From Galliscardovia ingluviei (GTDB taxonomy: Bacteria; Actinomycetota; Actinomycetes; Actinomycetales; Bifidobacteriaceae), in contig NZ_BMDH01000001.1 in assembly GCF_014635685.1 (NCBI RefSeq), forward strand, positions 62,001-126,000: 64,000 nt of DNA, written 5' to 3'. Position numbers and translations under genes: made by a program. Positions 30,732-38,650 of the stretch are shown here, one piece after another. The notes under the pieces are model-generated. The model was not told the origin of the DNA, searched no databases, and saw only the letters and a list, made by a program, of their open reading frames with translations. Within the stretch, counting starts at the first letter, position 1; each line of letters starts with the position of its first letter.

Positions 30732-32654
30732 ATGCGAAACACTCAAACTGATGATGTTAAGGATAGCTCTTCTTCATTAGCAAGTCATCATGCGGCTCCT
30801 TTAGGTGTCTCTTTGAAGCGCGCATTAAGTATGCTATATGCAACTGGTCGTTTCTCGTTATTAGCTCTGATAGTGATGACTTTGATACGAGGTTTGCTAC
30901 CTGCTGTGCAAGTATCATCGATTAGTGAGCTAGTATCTGCTGTTGCTCACGATGCTACTCGGACAGAATCTGGTTCGGATTCGCATTTCTATCCGAATGG
31001 TTTATGGGCTCTAGCACTATTTGCAGGTGCATTAATCGGCGCTTATGTGTTAGAAAATGTAATAAAATATGTTAGCGATCAGCTAACACTGCGCTTATCT
31101 TATGACACAGATGTTGACCTAGTTCATAAATTACGTACGTTTGAAGTACAAGATTTCGAGTCGTCAACAACATATGATGCAATACAACGCGTTGATTCAT
31201 CTACTGGATCACATATTTTTGGTTTGTTTGATTCTGCACGTTCTGCAATTCAGGGTGTTATTGCTATTCTTGGTGTCGTAACAGTTATTGCCTCATGGAA
31301 TATCTGGATTGCTCTGATGCTACTTGTTGCTCCGATTCCGGCTGCTATTGCAACATTTCAGATGCAAACTAAAGCATACGATATTGAGTACGCGCGTGCT
31401 CCTAAGTTAAGGCTTGCTGCGTATTTCCGAGCGTTATTGACATCTGATGCTGCGCGTAAAGAAATAAAAATATTTAGTTTAGAGAAACTGTTTGAGCAAG
31501 GGTATATCAAATTGCGCAAAATTTTTCTGCAGCAGGATCGTGCTTTAACTGTTTGGAATCTCAAGGCATCAGGCGGGCTAGGTTTGATTTCAGTATTTGC
31601 CAATGTTGGCGCGGTTATTGTCGCAACTTTTATTGCGTTACAAGGAAATGGCGTAGGTGAACTTGCAGGTTTTATTTCTGCTACGTCGCAGATGAATGGG
31701 CTAGTGCTGTCGGCATTTTTAGGTGTAACGGGCATCTATCAACATTTACTCTATGTGTCGAATTGGGTTGCAGTTATGGAAATGAATCCTAGCAATATCA
31801 CTGAGGGCACGTGCACTATGTATGATTCAGAAACGACAGAAAAGAGTGATGCAGAAGATAGTATAAAAAATCGTAATGCGATATCTGTTGAGTTTCGGAA
31901 TGTGAGTTTTACATACCCAGGTACTGATAGACAAGTGCTCGACAATGTGTCGTTTACTATTGAGAAAGGTACTACAACAGCGCTTGTTGGACTTAATGGT
32001 TCTGGGAAAACAACCGTTTGTAAACTCATATTACGTTTTTATGAACCGACAAAGGGTGAAATATTACTTAATACAATACCCATTCAAAAACTCAGTAGAA
32101 AAGAGATATATGAACACTGTTCTGCACTTTTTCAGGACTTTGTTAAGTTTGAGAGATCTTTAGGTGATAACATCACTTTTGGACGTGGTCATGTTTTTGA
32201 TGATGCTGATAACAGTGATACTAGTAATAGCTTGGAAGATGTCCGTGCTAGCCTTAAAGCAGTGGGTCTGTTTTCACTTGAACAGCAATTACCACAAGGT
32301 TTTCATACGTTATTAGGAAGGCGATTTGAAGGTGGACGACAGCTGTCCATTGGACAATGGCAACGTCTTGCGACTGCGCGTGCTTTATATAAGAATCCAA
32401 GCTTACTAGTGCTAGATGAGCCGACTGCATCGGTTGATGCAGTATCTGAGCAGGCAATGTTCGAAGCGATTGCTGATATTGATCGTCCTATGACTGTGCT
32501 TCTCGTTGCTCATCGCTTTACGACGATAAGCCATGCACAACATATTATTGTGCTTGATCAAGGTAGAGTTGTAGGTGATGGTGACCACCATACTTTGCTG
32601 GACAGCTGCAAGTTCTATGCTGATATGTATGCTGCCCAGCAAGGCTATTATTAG
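30732..32654 (+). CDS. ABC exporter, fused membrane and ATPase domains (LanT-like, no peptidase domain)
   Basis: A 640-residue half-transporter. Residues about 30-310 are a type I exporter membrane domain; the C-terminal part is the ATPase with Walker A GLNGSGKTT (Lys426), signature LSIGQWQRLATARAL, Walker B LLVLDEPTASVDA and switch His in LVAHRFTT. There is no C39 peptidase at the N-terminus. The ATG at 30732 follows AAGGAGA with seven bases spacing; an in-frame ATG at 30675 has a poor RBS. This layout resembles exporters of modified bacteriocins. It precedes the bacteriocin cluster by 376 bases, but its own promoter and the GH51 relic behind it leave open whether it belongs to the system. 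Confidence 0.85.
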   Translation: MRNTQTDDVKDSSSSLASHHAAPLGVSLKRALSMLYATGRFSLLALIVMTLIRGLLPAVQVSSISELVSAVAHDATRTESGSDSHFYPNGLWALALFAGALIGAYVLENVIKYVSDQLTLRLSYDTDVDLVHKLRTFEVQDFESSTTYDAIQRVDSSTGSHIFGLFDSARSAIQGVIAILGVVTVIASWNIWIALMLLVAPIPAAIATFQMQTKAYDIEYARAPKLRLAAYFRALLTSDAARKEIKIFSLEKLFEQGYIKLRKIFLQQDRALTVWNLKASGGLGLISVFANVGAVIVATFIALQGNGVGELAGFISATSQMNGLVLSAFLGVTGIYQHLLYVSNWVAVMEMNPSNITEGTCTMYDSETTEKSDAEDSIKNRNAISVEFRNVSFTYPGTDRQVLDNVSFTIEKGTTTALVGLNGSGKTTVCKLILRFYEPTKGEILLNTIPIQKLSRKEIYEHCSALFQDFVKFERSLGDNITFGRGHVFDDADNSDTSNSLEDVRASLKAVGLFSLEQQLPQGFHTLLGRRFEGGRQLSIGQWQRLATARALYKNPSLLVLDEPTASVDAVSEQAMFEAIADIDRPMTVLLVAHRFTTISHAQHIIVLDQGRVVGDGDHHTLLDSCKFYADMYAAQQGYY

Positions 32655-32671
32655 TGGACAGAGTGCAACCT

Positions 32672-32706
32672 TTAGGCTACGTGGAATGCGAATCCGGCCC
32701 AGCTTT
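32672..32706 (-). pseudogene. Relic of a GH51 arabinofuranosidase 3' end
   Basis: On the minus strand ten codons read SWAGFAFHVA and end in TAA. They match the C-terminus SWAGFAFHLV of the intact GH51 gene at 36999-38579. The 26-base core 32681-32706 is identical to 37008-37033 except for one synonymous base (Ala GCC versus GCT). The codon preceding the relic is already a stop. It marks a duplication or recombination boundary on the left of the bacteriocin cluster. Confidence 0.8.
32681..32706. repeat. Left 26-bp direct repeat flanking the bacteriocin cluster
   Basis: GTGGAATGCGAATCC, then G, then GCCCAGCTTT. The right copy is at 37008-37033 in the same orientation, 25 of 26 bases equal. Together they enclose the whole bacteriocin gene set. 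Confidence 0.85.
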
Positions 32707-32761
32707 ATGTATCGATTACTTTTCTATATACATAGATGAATTGATTGTTAAAACAAGAGAC

Positions 32762-32780
32762 ATATGCAGAGAGTGCATAT
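32762..32780. promoter_or_regulatory. Palindrome upstream of the bacteriocin promoter
   Basis: A perfect inverted repeat ATATGCA-GAGAG-TGCATAT lies 29 bases before the -35 box. Candidate binding site for a regulator of bacteriocin production; no regulator gene lies in the cluster itself. Confidence 0.45.
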
Positions 32781-32809
32781 ATAAAATCTGTATGTCTGAC
32801 TACTCTGAT

Positions 32810-32838
32810 TTGACATAGCTTCATTAAGTCTCTAGAAT
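32810..32838 (+). promoter_or_regulatory. Promoter of the bacteriocin operon
   Basis: A consensus -35 TTGACA (32810-32815) and -10 TAGAAT (32833-32838) are 17 bases apart, leaving a leader of about 185 bases before the precursor gene. A second -10-like TATAAT is at 32955-32960 with a weak -35. The 376-base gap 32655-33030 thus holds the GH51 relic and the control region, and no further gene. Confidence 0.65.
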
Positions 32839-33030
32839 GAATTCTACGTTGTTGCTACAGATTGTAGTGGGTAGCGTATCCTACTCTGGTTTAGCGATTA
32901 TAGATTTTTCCTCAGCAGGTGTGTATATTCAGTTTATATTGGGTATCTTGTAAGTATAATAATTTTGCCTTATTACCACGCATCGAGTAAAAGGCATAGA
33001 TTTACACAATGTTGTGTATGGAGTTACATA

Positions 33031-33315
33031 ATGAATAGATCAGTAAATGATATTATAAAAACGACTCTGATCACGGTTACTGCAATTAGCCTTTCTATTA
33101 TTGGTCTAGCTGTTACTGGTCTATCAGCAGCATATATCGCAGGTATGTTTGGGATTTCGACCGCTGCAGCTTCTCAAATTGTGAATGCTATTTCCGTTGG
33201 TGGTGCAGCACTAGGTATAGCTATGGCTGTAACATCAGGAGGTCTTGCGGGAGTGGCAGTTGCAACTGCGAAATGGGCAATAAAAAAGTGGGGAACAAGT
33301 GTTGCAGTAGCATAA
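33031..33315 (+). CDS. Circular bacteriocin precursor (AS-48/circularin A type)
   Basis: A 94-residue hydrophobic, Cys-free, cationic peptide. From about residue 36 it reads IAGMFGISTAAASQIVNAI, which I align with the start of mature circularin A (VAGALGVQTAAATTIVNVI, from memory), and the SGG turn plus following helices resemble enterocin AS-48. A basic stretch AKWAIKKWG lies near the end and the last residues are hydrophobic (SVAVA), as needed for head-to-tail closure inside a helix. The leader would be about 34-35 residues, as in AS-48, leaving a ring of 59-60. The ATG at 33031 has GGAG seven bases before it. Codons are AT-rich. Confidence 0.82.
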   Translation: MNRSVNDIIKTTLITVTAISLSIIGLAVTGLSAAYIAGMFGISTAAASQIVNAISVGGAALGIAMAVTSGGLAGVAVATAKWAIKKWGTSVAVA

Positions 33316-33336
33316 GAATGCATTATGAGAGGTCAT

Positions 33337-33894
33337 ATGGAAATAAGTACCATCCGAGATGAAATTAATCTAGCGATTATTATTTCATCTCTAGTGCTTG
33401 CTCTATCTGTTGGAGTTTCATATTGCACTCTAATCGGTCACATGAGGGGTGGTGGAGGAATGCTTGCTGCCCCTTTGGACAGTACTATAAACCCGTTGTT
33501 TTTATCTATTCTACTACGGAATTCAGTAGTAGCATTGGGTTTGTTTTCTGGAGTGCTAACATTTGGACTTAGTTCTTTATTAAACATTGCATTTATTGGA
33601 TTTACAGTAGGATCTACTACAGCTGCCGCGATAATGGAGGTGGGAGCAAAGTCGGTTATTATTTCTGTTGCGGGTTATGCGATAATCGAGATAATTGGGT
33701 ATATACTTGCTGCCGCATCTGGTCTAGTTCCTGTACTCTCAATCCTTAATTATCAGCATGGAATTGCTGGTACTACAAAATTTGCTATTTATATTCGAAG
33801 GATAAGATGTTCATTTATTCTTTTGATGATATCGCTGGTATTTATTTTTAGTGGAGCGATATTAGAGACGCTGATAATTGTTTCGAGGTCATAA
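33337..33894 (+). CDS. SpoIIM/DUF95-family membrane protein (As-48C-like)
   Basis: A 185-residue protein with about five membrane segments. The family block LFLSILLRNSVVALGLFSGV matches the 'ilxNNxxva' element of SpoIIM/DUF95 proteins, and AGYAIIEIIGYILAAASGL matches the later 'HGifElpa' element. DUF95 proteins are a constant part of circular bacteriocin clusters and are thought to act in maturation, export or immunity (established knowledge; exact role unresolved). The ATG at 33337 follows GAGAGG; an ATG at 33325 is in frame. It lies 21 bases behind the precursor gene. Confidence 0.75.
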   Translation: MEISTIRDEINLAIIISSLVLALSVGVSYCTLIGHMRGGGGMLAAPLDSTINPLFLSILLRNSVVALGLFSGVLTFGLSSLLNIAFIGFTVGSTTAAAIMEVGAKSVIISVAGYAIIEIIGYILAAASGLVPVLSILNYQHGIAGTTKFAIYIRRIRCSFILLMISLVFIFSGAILETLIIVSRS

Positions 33895-33895
33895 T

Positions 33896-34498
33896 ATGAG
33901 AAGTATTCTCAACCGAAAAGACACTGTACTTCAACACGCTGTATCTGAACGTAATACAGTTGATCGACGTATTGTTATGGTGGGAGTGATATCTTTTGTC
34001 GCAGTTATGGTTTCAAGGTTGTCTATGCAAGCTTCACAACAAATTGAAGAAAATATCCAGCAATATGGGCTGAGTGCATCTATATCAGATCCTACTCTCA
34101 TGCAGCTTGCTGTACGAATTGGCATAACGTTAGCAATAATTATTTCTACTGCATTTCAAATCCTATACCTGTATCTTTGTGTAGATGTTGACGAGAAGAT
34201 ATTGAATTCTCTTATTTTGCCAATCGGCAAGGTGAGTAGTAGAGAAAAATACACTGGATTAGGCATGGCAACACTGTCAGGTTTATTAGTTACTGTACCT
34301 GTACAGGTAGCTGCACTTGTGCTTAATCAGACTTCACCTAAAAATTCGATATGGTTTTACGCATGGATAGTAACCGTGGTCATCACCATGACTATGTTTT
34401 CGTGGAATCGTATTAGTGCTGGAAAAAATAACACCAAATCTCGAATCTCAGTAATGGCAATATTATTTTGCATCGTTGCTATTTCGATTTTATTGTAA
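33896..34498 (+). CDS. Bacteriocin-cluster membrane protein, 200 residues
   Basis: I do not recognise a named family. After a charged N-terminus of about 30 residues there are around five membrane segments, with one extracytoplasmic-looking loop (SMQASQQIEENIQQYGLS) between the first two. The arrangement (four to five helices, long first loop) is like Yip1-type membrane proteins, which occur in some circular bacteriocin clusters, but this is a guess. The ATG at 33896 follows GAGG and starts two bases after the previous stop, so it is co-translated with the DUF95 gene. Confidence 0.7.
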   Translation: MRSILNRKDTVLQHAVSERNTVDRRIVMVGVISFVAVMVSRLSMQASQQIEENIQQYGLSASISDPTLMQLAVRIGITLAIIISTAFQILYLYLCVDVDEKILNSLILPIGKVSSREKYTGLGMATLSGLLVTVPVQVAALVLNQTSPKNSIWFYAWIVTVVITMTMFSWNRISAGKNNTKSRISVMAILFCIVAISILL

Positions 34499-34508
34499 TG
34501 ATTGGGGA

Positions 34509-34871
34509 ATGATGACCAAGATATATATGCAATTGAGGAAGAGAATTGCATTAGTAATGATGTTTTGCATAATCTTATTGGGAGTTATTTCGCTAAATAA
34601 GCGAAATATAACTATTTTAGTATTCTCTTGTGCACTAATACTTGTTACATTGTGTTTATTAGCGATTGTGGTTATCTCAAACAAGCTTATACTAAATATT
34701 GATATGGTTGCGTTTTTCTTGAACGGTGTTACGACCGCTATTTGTTGGTCGGTAGGAAAAATGAGTGTTATTGCTGTCCTCCCTATCGTTCTTGCATCGA
34801 TTCTTATGGCAACTGTAGCCTTAGTGATACAAACCGAGAAAAAGAGTAAAATCACTAAGGACCGCATGTGA
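34509..34871 (+). CDS. Small membrane protein, candidate immunity protein
   Basis: A 119-120 residue protein, basic at both ends (MQLRKR near the start, EKKSKITKDRM at the end), with four hydrophobic segments between. It has no family I can name. Small, cationic, very hydrophobic proteins serve as immunity factors in circular bacteriocin clusters (As-48D1 type), though those are usually shorter, so this is the best candidate here by position and character. ATGs at 34509 and 34512 both follow GGGG. Its last codon overlaps the next start (ATGTGA). Confidence 0.68.
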   Translation: MMTKIYMQLRKRIALVMMFCIILLGVISLNKRNITILVFSCALILVTLCLLAIVVISNKLILNIDMVAFFLNGVTTAICWSVGKMSVIAVLPIVLASILMATVALVIQTEKKSKITKDRM

Positions 34872-36331
34872 ATTGGAATACTCTGACATGGAAAGTAGCC
34901 CGTAAAATAAATGATTCAGTGGTCTTAGATAATCTTGGCTGGAATATATCTATCCCATTATTTCGTGGTTGTCGCATTGCTGCATTGATATGTATTCTTT
35001 GTAGTTCGTCGCTAATATCGACATTATTATTTAGCTATATAACAATCGAGTTGGGAGAACATCGTGCGCTAATCAGTACTGTATTGTTTTCACTGTACAT
35101 GCCCATTGCATACTCTATAAAAGAATTATTCTCAATTAGAACAGTCTACTTAACGATGCATCCGCTACGCAATTTTTATAAAACATTAGGCATACCGAGA
35201 GTTCAAGTGGTATGTGCGGAAAGCATGGACAAAATTGTGCTATCGCTGATGGTGACTGGTGGATGGTGTTACAGTGCTGCGATACAAGAAATCTTTTTAG
35301 AGTCGGATGTCGTCGCGGCTGTCATTCTGTTCATATTCCCCTTTTTGATTTGCTTATTGGAATTACTGGTTACACTCAGTGTTGCGACGAGAGAAAAGAT
35401 AAGAGGGAATAAAAAATATTCGCTGCTTTACTTTGTATTAATAGCACTTTGTATAATCGGTATTGTTGAACTCGGAAGTTCATATCGGGGCATGAAGTCT
35501 TGGTATATATATTCACTTAATGTTTTCCTTATCCTCACCGTTACTGTTTTGTCAATGTGTCTGGTATTGGTATTGTCTGTATCCCGTCTCCTTTCAGAAA
35601 TAGATTTTTCACTTAACAATGAAGTGTGGAATAGTAACGATGCTATATTGCGACATTCTCAGAACCTGATATTACATTGGACAAGAATTATCAGTAAAGA
35701 TCTTTTTGATCCATGGCGAATAGGATATTTTTCCCATCTAATATGCGTAGCATGGTTATTGTTGTTCGCTCTTCTCGGTGCGAAAACTTTCTTACCAATC
35801 AACATGATAATGGTAAGTTCATCCATGATAATTGATCAATTATCTGCAGTGATTGTGTTTGGTATTACTATTACGTCCTCGGAAGTAATAATAAACAGGG
35901 TTGGATCGTATGCTCTCTTGTATCAGAATAGATTTGTTTGGGAAATGGGAGAGCATGCCGTATTAGTTTCGCTAGTGCCTATATTGATTGCAGCCGTAAT
36001 TTGCTTGCCAATAGTAATACCGATTGCAGTAATCTCATCTATTTTAGGCGGTCATTGGCTTATCGTAATGAGTGTTGAATGCTGCGTCCTATCCAGCTCA
36101 TGGATAGCCTCTGCAATACTTTCGGATGGAACGAAATTTCCTGATGGGTCAATAACTAGTTCAATGTCTACAGGTATTGTGTCCGTAATTATTTCTAGTG
36201 CGTCAATAGCATTACTACTGTATTGTTCTCAATTAAGTATGCCTATTTTGGAAGTAGTAATTTCATTGATATTATTTGGAGGTGCGATATGGGCAGGGGT
36301 GAATCGAGTCCTTTACCTTCCTTTGAAGTGA
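34868..36331 (+). CDS. Large polytopic membrane protein of the bacteriocin cluster (ABC permease-like)
   Basis: A 487-residue protein with roughly ten to twelve membrane segments and no recognisable soluble domain. Size and position agree with the large membrane protein found in circular bacteriocin clusters (As-48B/CirB role) or with an ABC-2-type permease paired with the ATPase encoded next. It starts with GTG after AAGGA and overlaps the upstream gene by four bases; its 3' end overlaps the ATPase gene by 43 bases. These overlaps show one translationally coupled unit. ATA and AGA codons are frequent, unlike the flanking genes. Confidence 0.72.
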   Translation: MNWNTLTWKVARKINDSVVLDNLGWNISIPLFRGCRIAALICILCSSSLISTLLFSYITIELGEHRALISTVLFSLYMPIAYSIKELFSIRTVYLTMHPLRNFYKTLGIPRVQVVCAESMDKIVLSLMVTGGWCYSAAIQEIFLESDVVAAVILFIFPFLICLLELLVTLSVATREKIRGNKKYSLLYFVLIALCIIGIVELGSSYRGMKSWYIYSLNVFLILTVTVLSMCLVLVLSVSRLLSEIDFSLNNEVWNSNDAILRHSQNLILHWTRIISKDLFDPWRIGYFSHLICVAWLLLFALLGAKTFLPINMIMVSSSMIIDQLSAVIVFGITITSSEVIINRVGSYALLYQNRFVWEMGEHAVLVSLVPILIAAVICLPIVIPIAVISSILGGHWLIVMSVECCVLSSSWIASAILSDGTKFPDGSITSSMSTGIVSVIISSASIALLLYCSQLSMPILEVVISLILFGGAIWAGVNRVLYLPLK

Positions 36332-36924
36332 ATAATCTAACATTGGCATATTCATCAGAGTATACCGTTCTGAAAGATCTGAACCTTTCGATTAACGGGA
36401 GTGGAATAGTACATATCACTGCCCCAAATGGATACGGCAAATCGACACTTATTGAAGCAGCTTCTGGGTATCTACATCCAATCTATGGGAAAATTCTTAT
36501 CAACGGAGTCGATGCAAGTTCGCCGGAAACGAGAAAATACAGGAGGATTTGTCGAGCTACGCCGGCATTACATCCGAATCTAAGTTTGGTTGACCATCTT
36601 GTATTGTCATCACAATTAACTGGAGTGAGTAAAGATGAAGCAATACAGCGCGCCATTCGTTTTGGGTTAAATATATGGTTTGGGAAACGAACTGATGCAC
36701 TATCTACCGGAACGAGGAAGAAACTGTGGTACATAATGTGTACTACTGGTAAATTCAATGTAGCATTTCTTGATGAGCCATTCAATGGAGTCGATAAAGA
36801 ATCGGTAGAGTTGATGTCAGAAGAAATATGTCGATGGTCTTCACGGTCATTAATATTCATCTCAAGTCATGTTATTCCACAGTCATTGCATATAGATATG
36901 ACACTTGATTTAACAAAATATTAG
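36289..36924 (+). CDS. ABC transporter ATP-binding protein of the bacteriocin cluster
   Basis: A 211-residue ABC ATPase, shorter than usual. Walker A is APNGYGKST (Ala instead of the first Gly), the signature region is degenerate (LSTGTRKKLWYIM in place of LSGGQ) and Walker B is VAFLDEPFNGVD; the switch His is in ISSHVIP. The same LSTG-KK type of signature occurs in ATPases of bacteriocin immunity/export pairs. The ATG at 36289 follows GGAGGTG, which is far better than the upstream TTG, and lies inside the preceding gene. It probably powers export or self-protection together with the 487-residue membrane protein. Confidence 0.85.
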   Translation: MGRGESSPLPSFEVNNLTLAYSSEYTVLKDLNLSINGSGIVHITAPNGYGKSTLIEAASGYLHPIYGKILINGVDASSPETRKYRRICRATPALHPNLSLVDHLVLSSQLTGVSKDEAIQRAIRFGLNIWFGKRTDALSTGTRKKLWYIMCTTGKFNVAFLDEPFNGVDKESVELMSEEICRWSSRSLIFISSHVIPQSLHIDMTLDLTKY

Positions 36925-36931
36925 TTATTAA

Positions 36932-36974
36932 GTAGGATGTGCCCCTACGCTAGAGATCATTGGACACATCCTAC
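36932..36974. terminator. Stem-loop closing the bacteriocin operon
   Basis: A perfect 10-bp inverted repeat GTAGGATGTG/CACATCCTAC has a 23-base loop and is followed by AGCTTTATT. It lies in the 74-base gap between convergent genes. The T-run is short, so terminator activity is moderate at best. Confidence 0.55.
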
Positions 36975-36998
36975 AGCTTTATTATGGTTAGCAGGCGA

Positions 36999-38579
36999 TT
37001 ACACAAGGTGGAATGCGAATCCAGCCCAGCTTTCTTCAGGCAAAGTGACAGTAAACTGTGCAGGATGCTCTGCGCTTGCAGTAATATCGAGTGTGCGCAG
37101 CTTCACACGATCAGGATGCTCAATAGTATTCGTAGCATATGGATCATCATCGTGTAGCAGTACTTGCTCATCAGCAATAATCTCAGTGAATTGCGTATTG
37201 GAGAGCAAATCCTGTAAATCAAGGTGAAGCTCTGTAGCCTGCTGCATATCGCGGTTGACCATCAGCACGCAGCCAGAGTGTGTTTGCTGGTCGAAGGTAA
37301 CTACTGCGCGTACAGCATCGACATCGCCATAGCTTTCAGTATGTACTTGACTACTATGGATCGTTGGAGCAAAGGCGTCGCCTACAGCATGGTGTGCAGC
37401 AAAAGCAAATGGGTAGAATACGGTCTGTTTCCATGCAGGACCGCCATTTTGGGTCATAATTGGCGCAATAACATTTACTAGTTGTGCTCGTGAAGCTGAG
37501 CGAACGCGATCGCAATGGGCGAGTAATTCAATCATTAACGCACCCTCTACCACAGCATCACGTACCGTATACGTATCTTCTAAAAGATGTGGCGCTGTAG
37601 GCCATGGCTCGTTATGTAGCACGCGATTTTGTGCTTTCCACTCTGCTTCTTGGCGGTTCCAATCATCTTGATACCACACGCCCCACTCGTCAAAGGAGAG
37701 GGCAATATCATGATCGCCTTGATGTGCAGCTTTTGCATCGTCAGCTTGAGCTGCAACCGTTGCAATGAAATGCTTCATGTTTTCGCCGCTTGCCAAAAAG
37801 TCTTGTGGTGACTTGGCTCCTCGCTCAAAGTAATATGCGTGGCAAGAGACGAAGTCGAGATAATCATAGGCGCGTGTAAGCACGGTGCGTTCCCATGTGC
37901 CGAAGGTAGGCATGCTGGCACTACTTGAACCACAAGCCACTAACTCAAGACCGGGTTCTGCCAATTTCATCGCATGCGCAGTACGCTCCACGGCCACAGC
38001 ATATTCCTCAGCACTCATATGCCCGACTTGCCAAGGTCCATCCATTTCATTGCCAATACACCACATGCGAATATCCATAGGCTCACGAATACCGTTAGCT
38101 ACACGCCAGTCGGCAAGTGCTGTGCCTGGAGCGCCATTGGCATACTCAATTTCATCCAAAGCACTTTGCAAACCTTGTGTGCCCATATTTACGGCCATCA
38201 TAATCTCTGTACCAGCTGCTTTACTCCAGTGGTAGAAATCATCAAGTCCTACTTGGTTTGGCTCAGTAGTATGCCATGCTAAATCTCTGCGGACTGGGCG
38301 TTGGCTTTTAGGTCCTACGCCATCTTGCCAACGATAGTTGGAGACAAAATTGCCGCCCGGATAGCGTACGCAGGTGACACCAAGTTCTTTTACTAAATCA
38401 AGCACATCGCCGCGGAAACCATGCTCGTCGGCGGTTTCATGCTCTGGCTCGTAAATACCGCCATAGACGCTACGCCCTAAATGCTCGATAAATGAGCCGA
38501 ATATTCTACGCGGGACATCGGCTATACGTTGTGCTCCATGTAATGAAATGGTGCCTCGTTTGACTTCGTTGTCGTTCAC
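36999..38579 (-). CDS. abfA: Alpha-L-arabinofuranosidase, GH51
   Basis: A 526-residue GH51 enzyme, cytoplasmic (no signal peptide), releasing arabinose from arabinan or arabinoxylan oligosaccharides. The N-terminus IFGSFIEHLGRSVYGGIYEP is the family signature. The acid/base is Glu178 in WCIGNEMDGPW and the nucleophile Glu298 in SFDEWGVWY. The C-terminal beta-domain ends in SWAGFAFHLV. It starts with GTG after GGAGG. A LacI-type operator lies upstream. Its 3' end carries the right copy of the 26-bp repeat that flanks the bacteriocin cluster. Confidence 0.94.
   Translation of the reverse strand: MNDNEVKRGTISLHGAQRIADVPRRIFGSFIEHLGRSVYGGIYEPEHETADEHGFRGDVLDLVKELGVTCVRYPGGNFVSNYRWQDGVGPKSQRPVRRDLAWHTTEPNQVGLDDFYHWSKAAGTEIMMAVNMGTQGLQSALDEIEYANGAPGTALADWRVANGIREPMDIRMWCIGNEMDGPWQVGHMSAEEYAVAVERTAHAMKLAEPGLELVACGSSSASMPTFGTWERTVLTRAYDYLDFVSCHAYYFERGAKSPQDFLASGENMKHFIATVAAQADDAKAAHQGDHDIALSFDEWGVWYQDDWNRQEAEWKAQNRVLHNEPWPTAPHLLEDTYTVRDAVVEGALMIELLAHCDRVRSASRAQLVNVIAPIMTQNGGPAWKQTVFYPFAFAAHHAVGDAFAPTIHSSQVHTESYGDVDAVRAVVTFDQQTHSGCVLMVNRDMQQATELHLDLQDLLSNTQFTEIIADEQVLLHDDDPYATNTIEHPDRVKLRTLDITASAEHPAQFTVTLPEESWAGFAFHLV
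37008..37033. repeat. Right 26-bp direct repeat, inside the GH51 3' end
   Basis: GTGGAATGCGAATCC, then A, then GCCCAGCTTT; equal to 32681-32706 at 25 of 26 positions. Here it encodes part of the intact C-terminus. Confidence 0.85.
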
Positions 38580-38650
38580 TGCAATTGCCTCCAGATAATG
38601 TATGGTTACGTGCGATTATCGCTCTACTGCTTAGTGTAGTATACGAATAA

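Noticed and set aside
32965-33030. In-frame upstream extension of the bacteriocin precursor (22 residues, MPYYHASS...)
   Set aside because: The strong GGAG-7-ATG signal is at 33031, and the extension is charged, Cys-containing and unlike any leader of the family.
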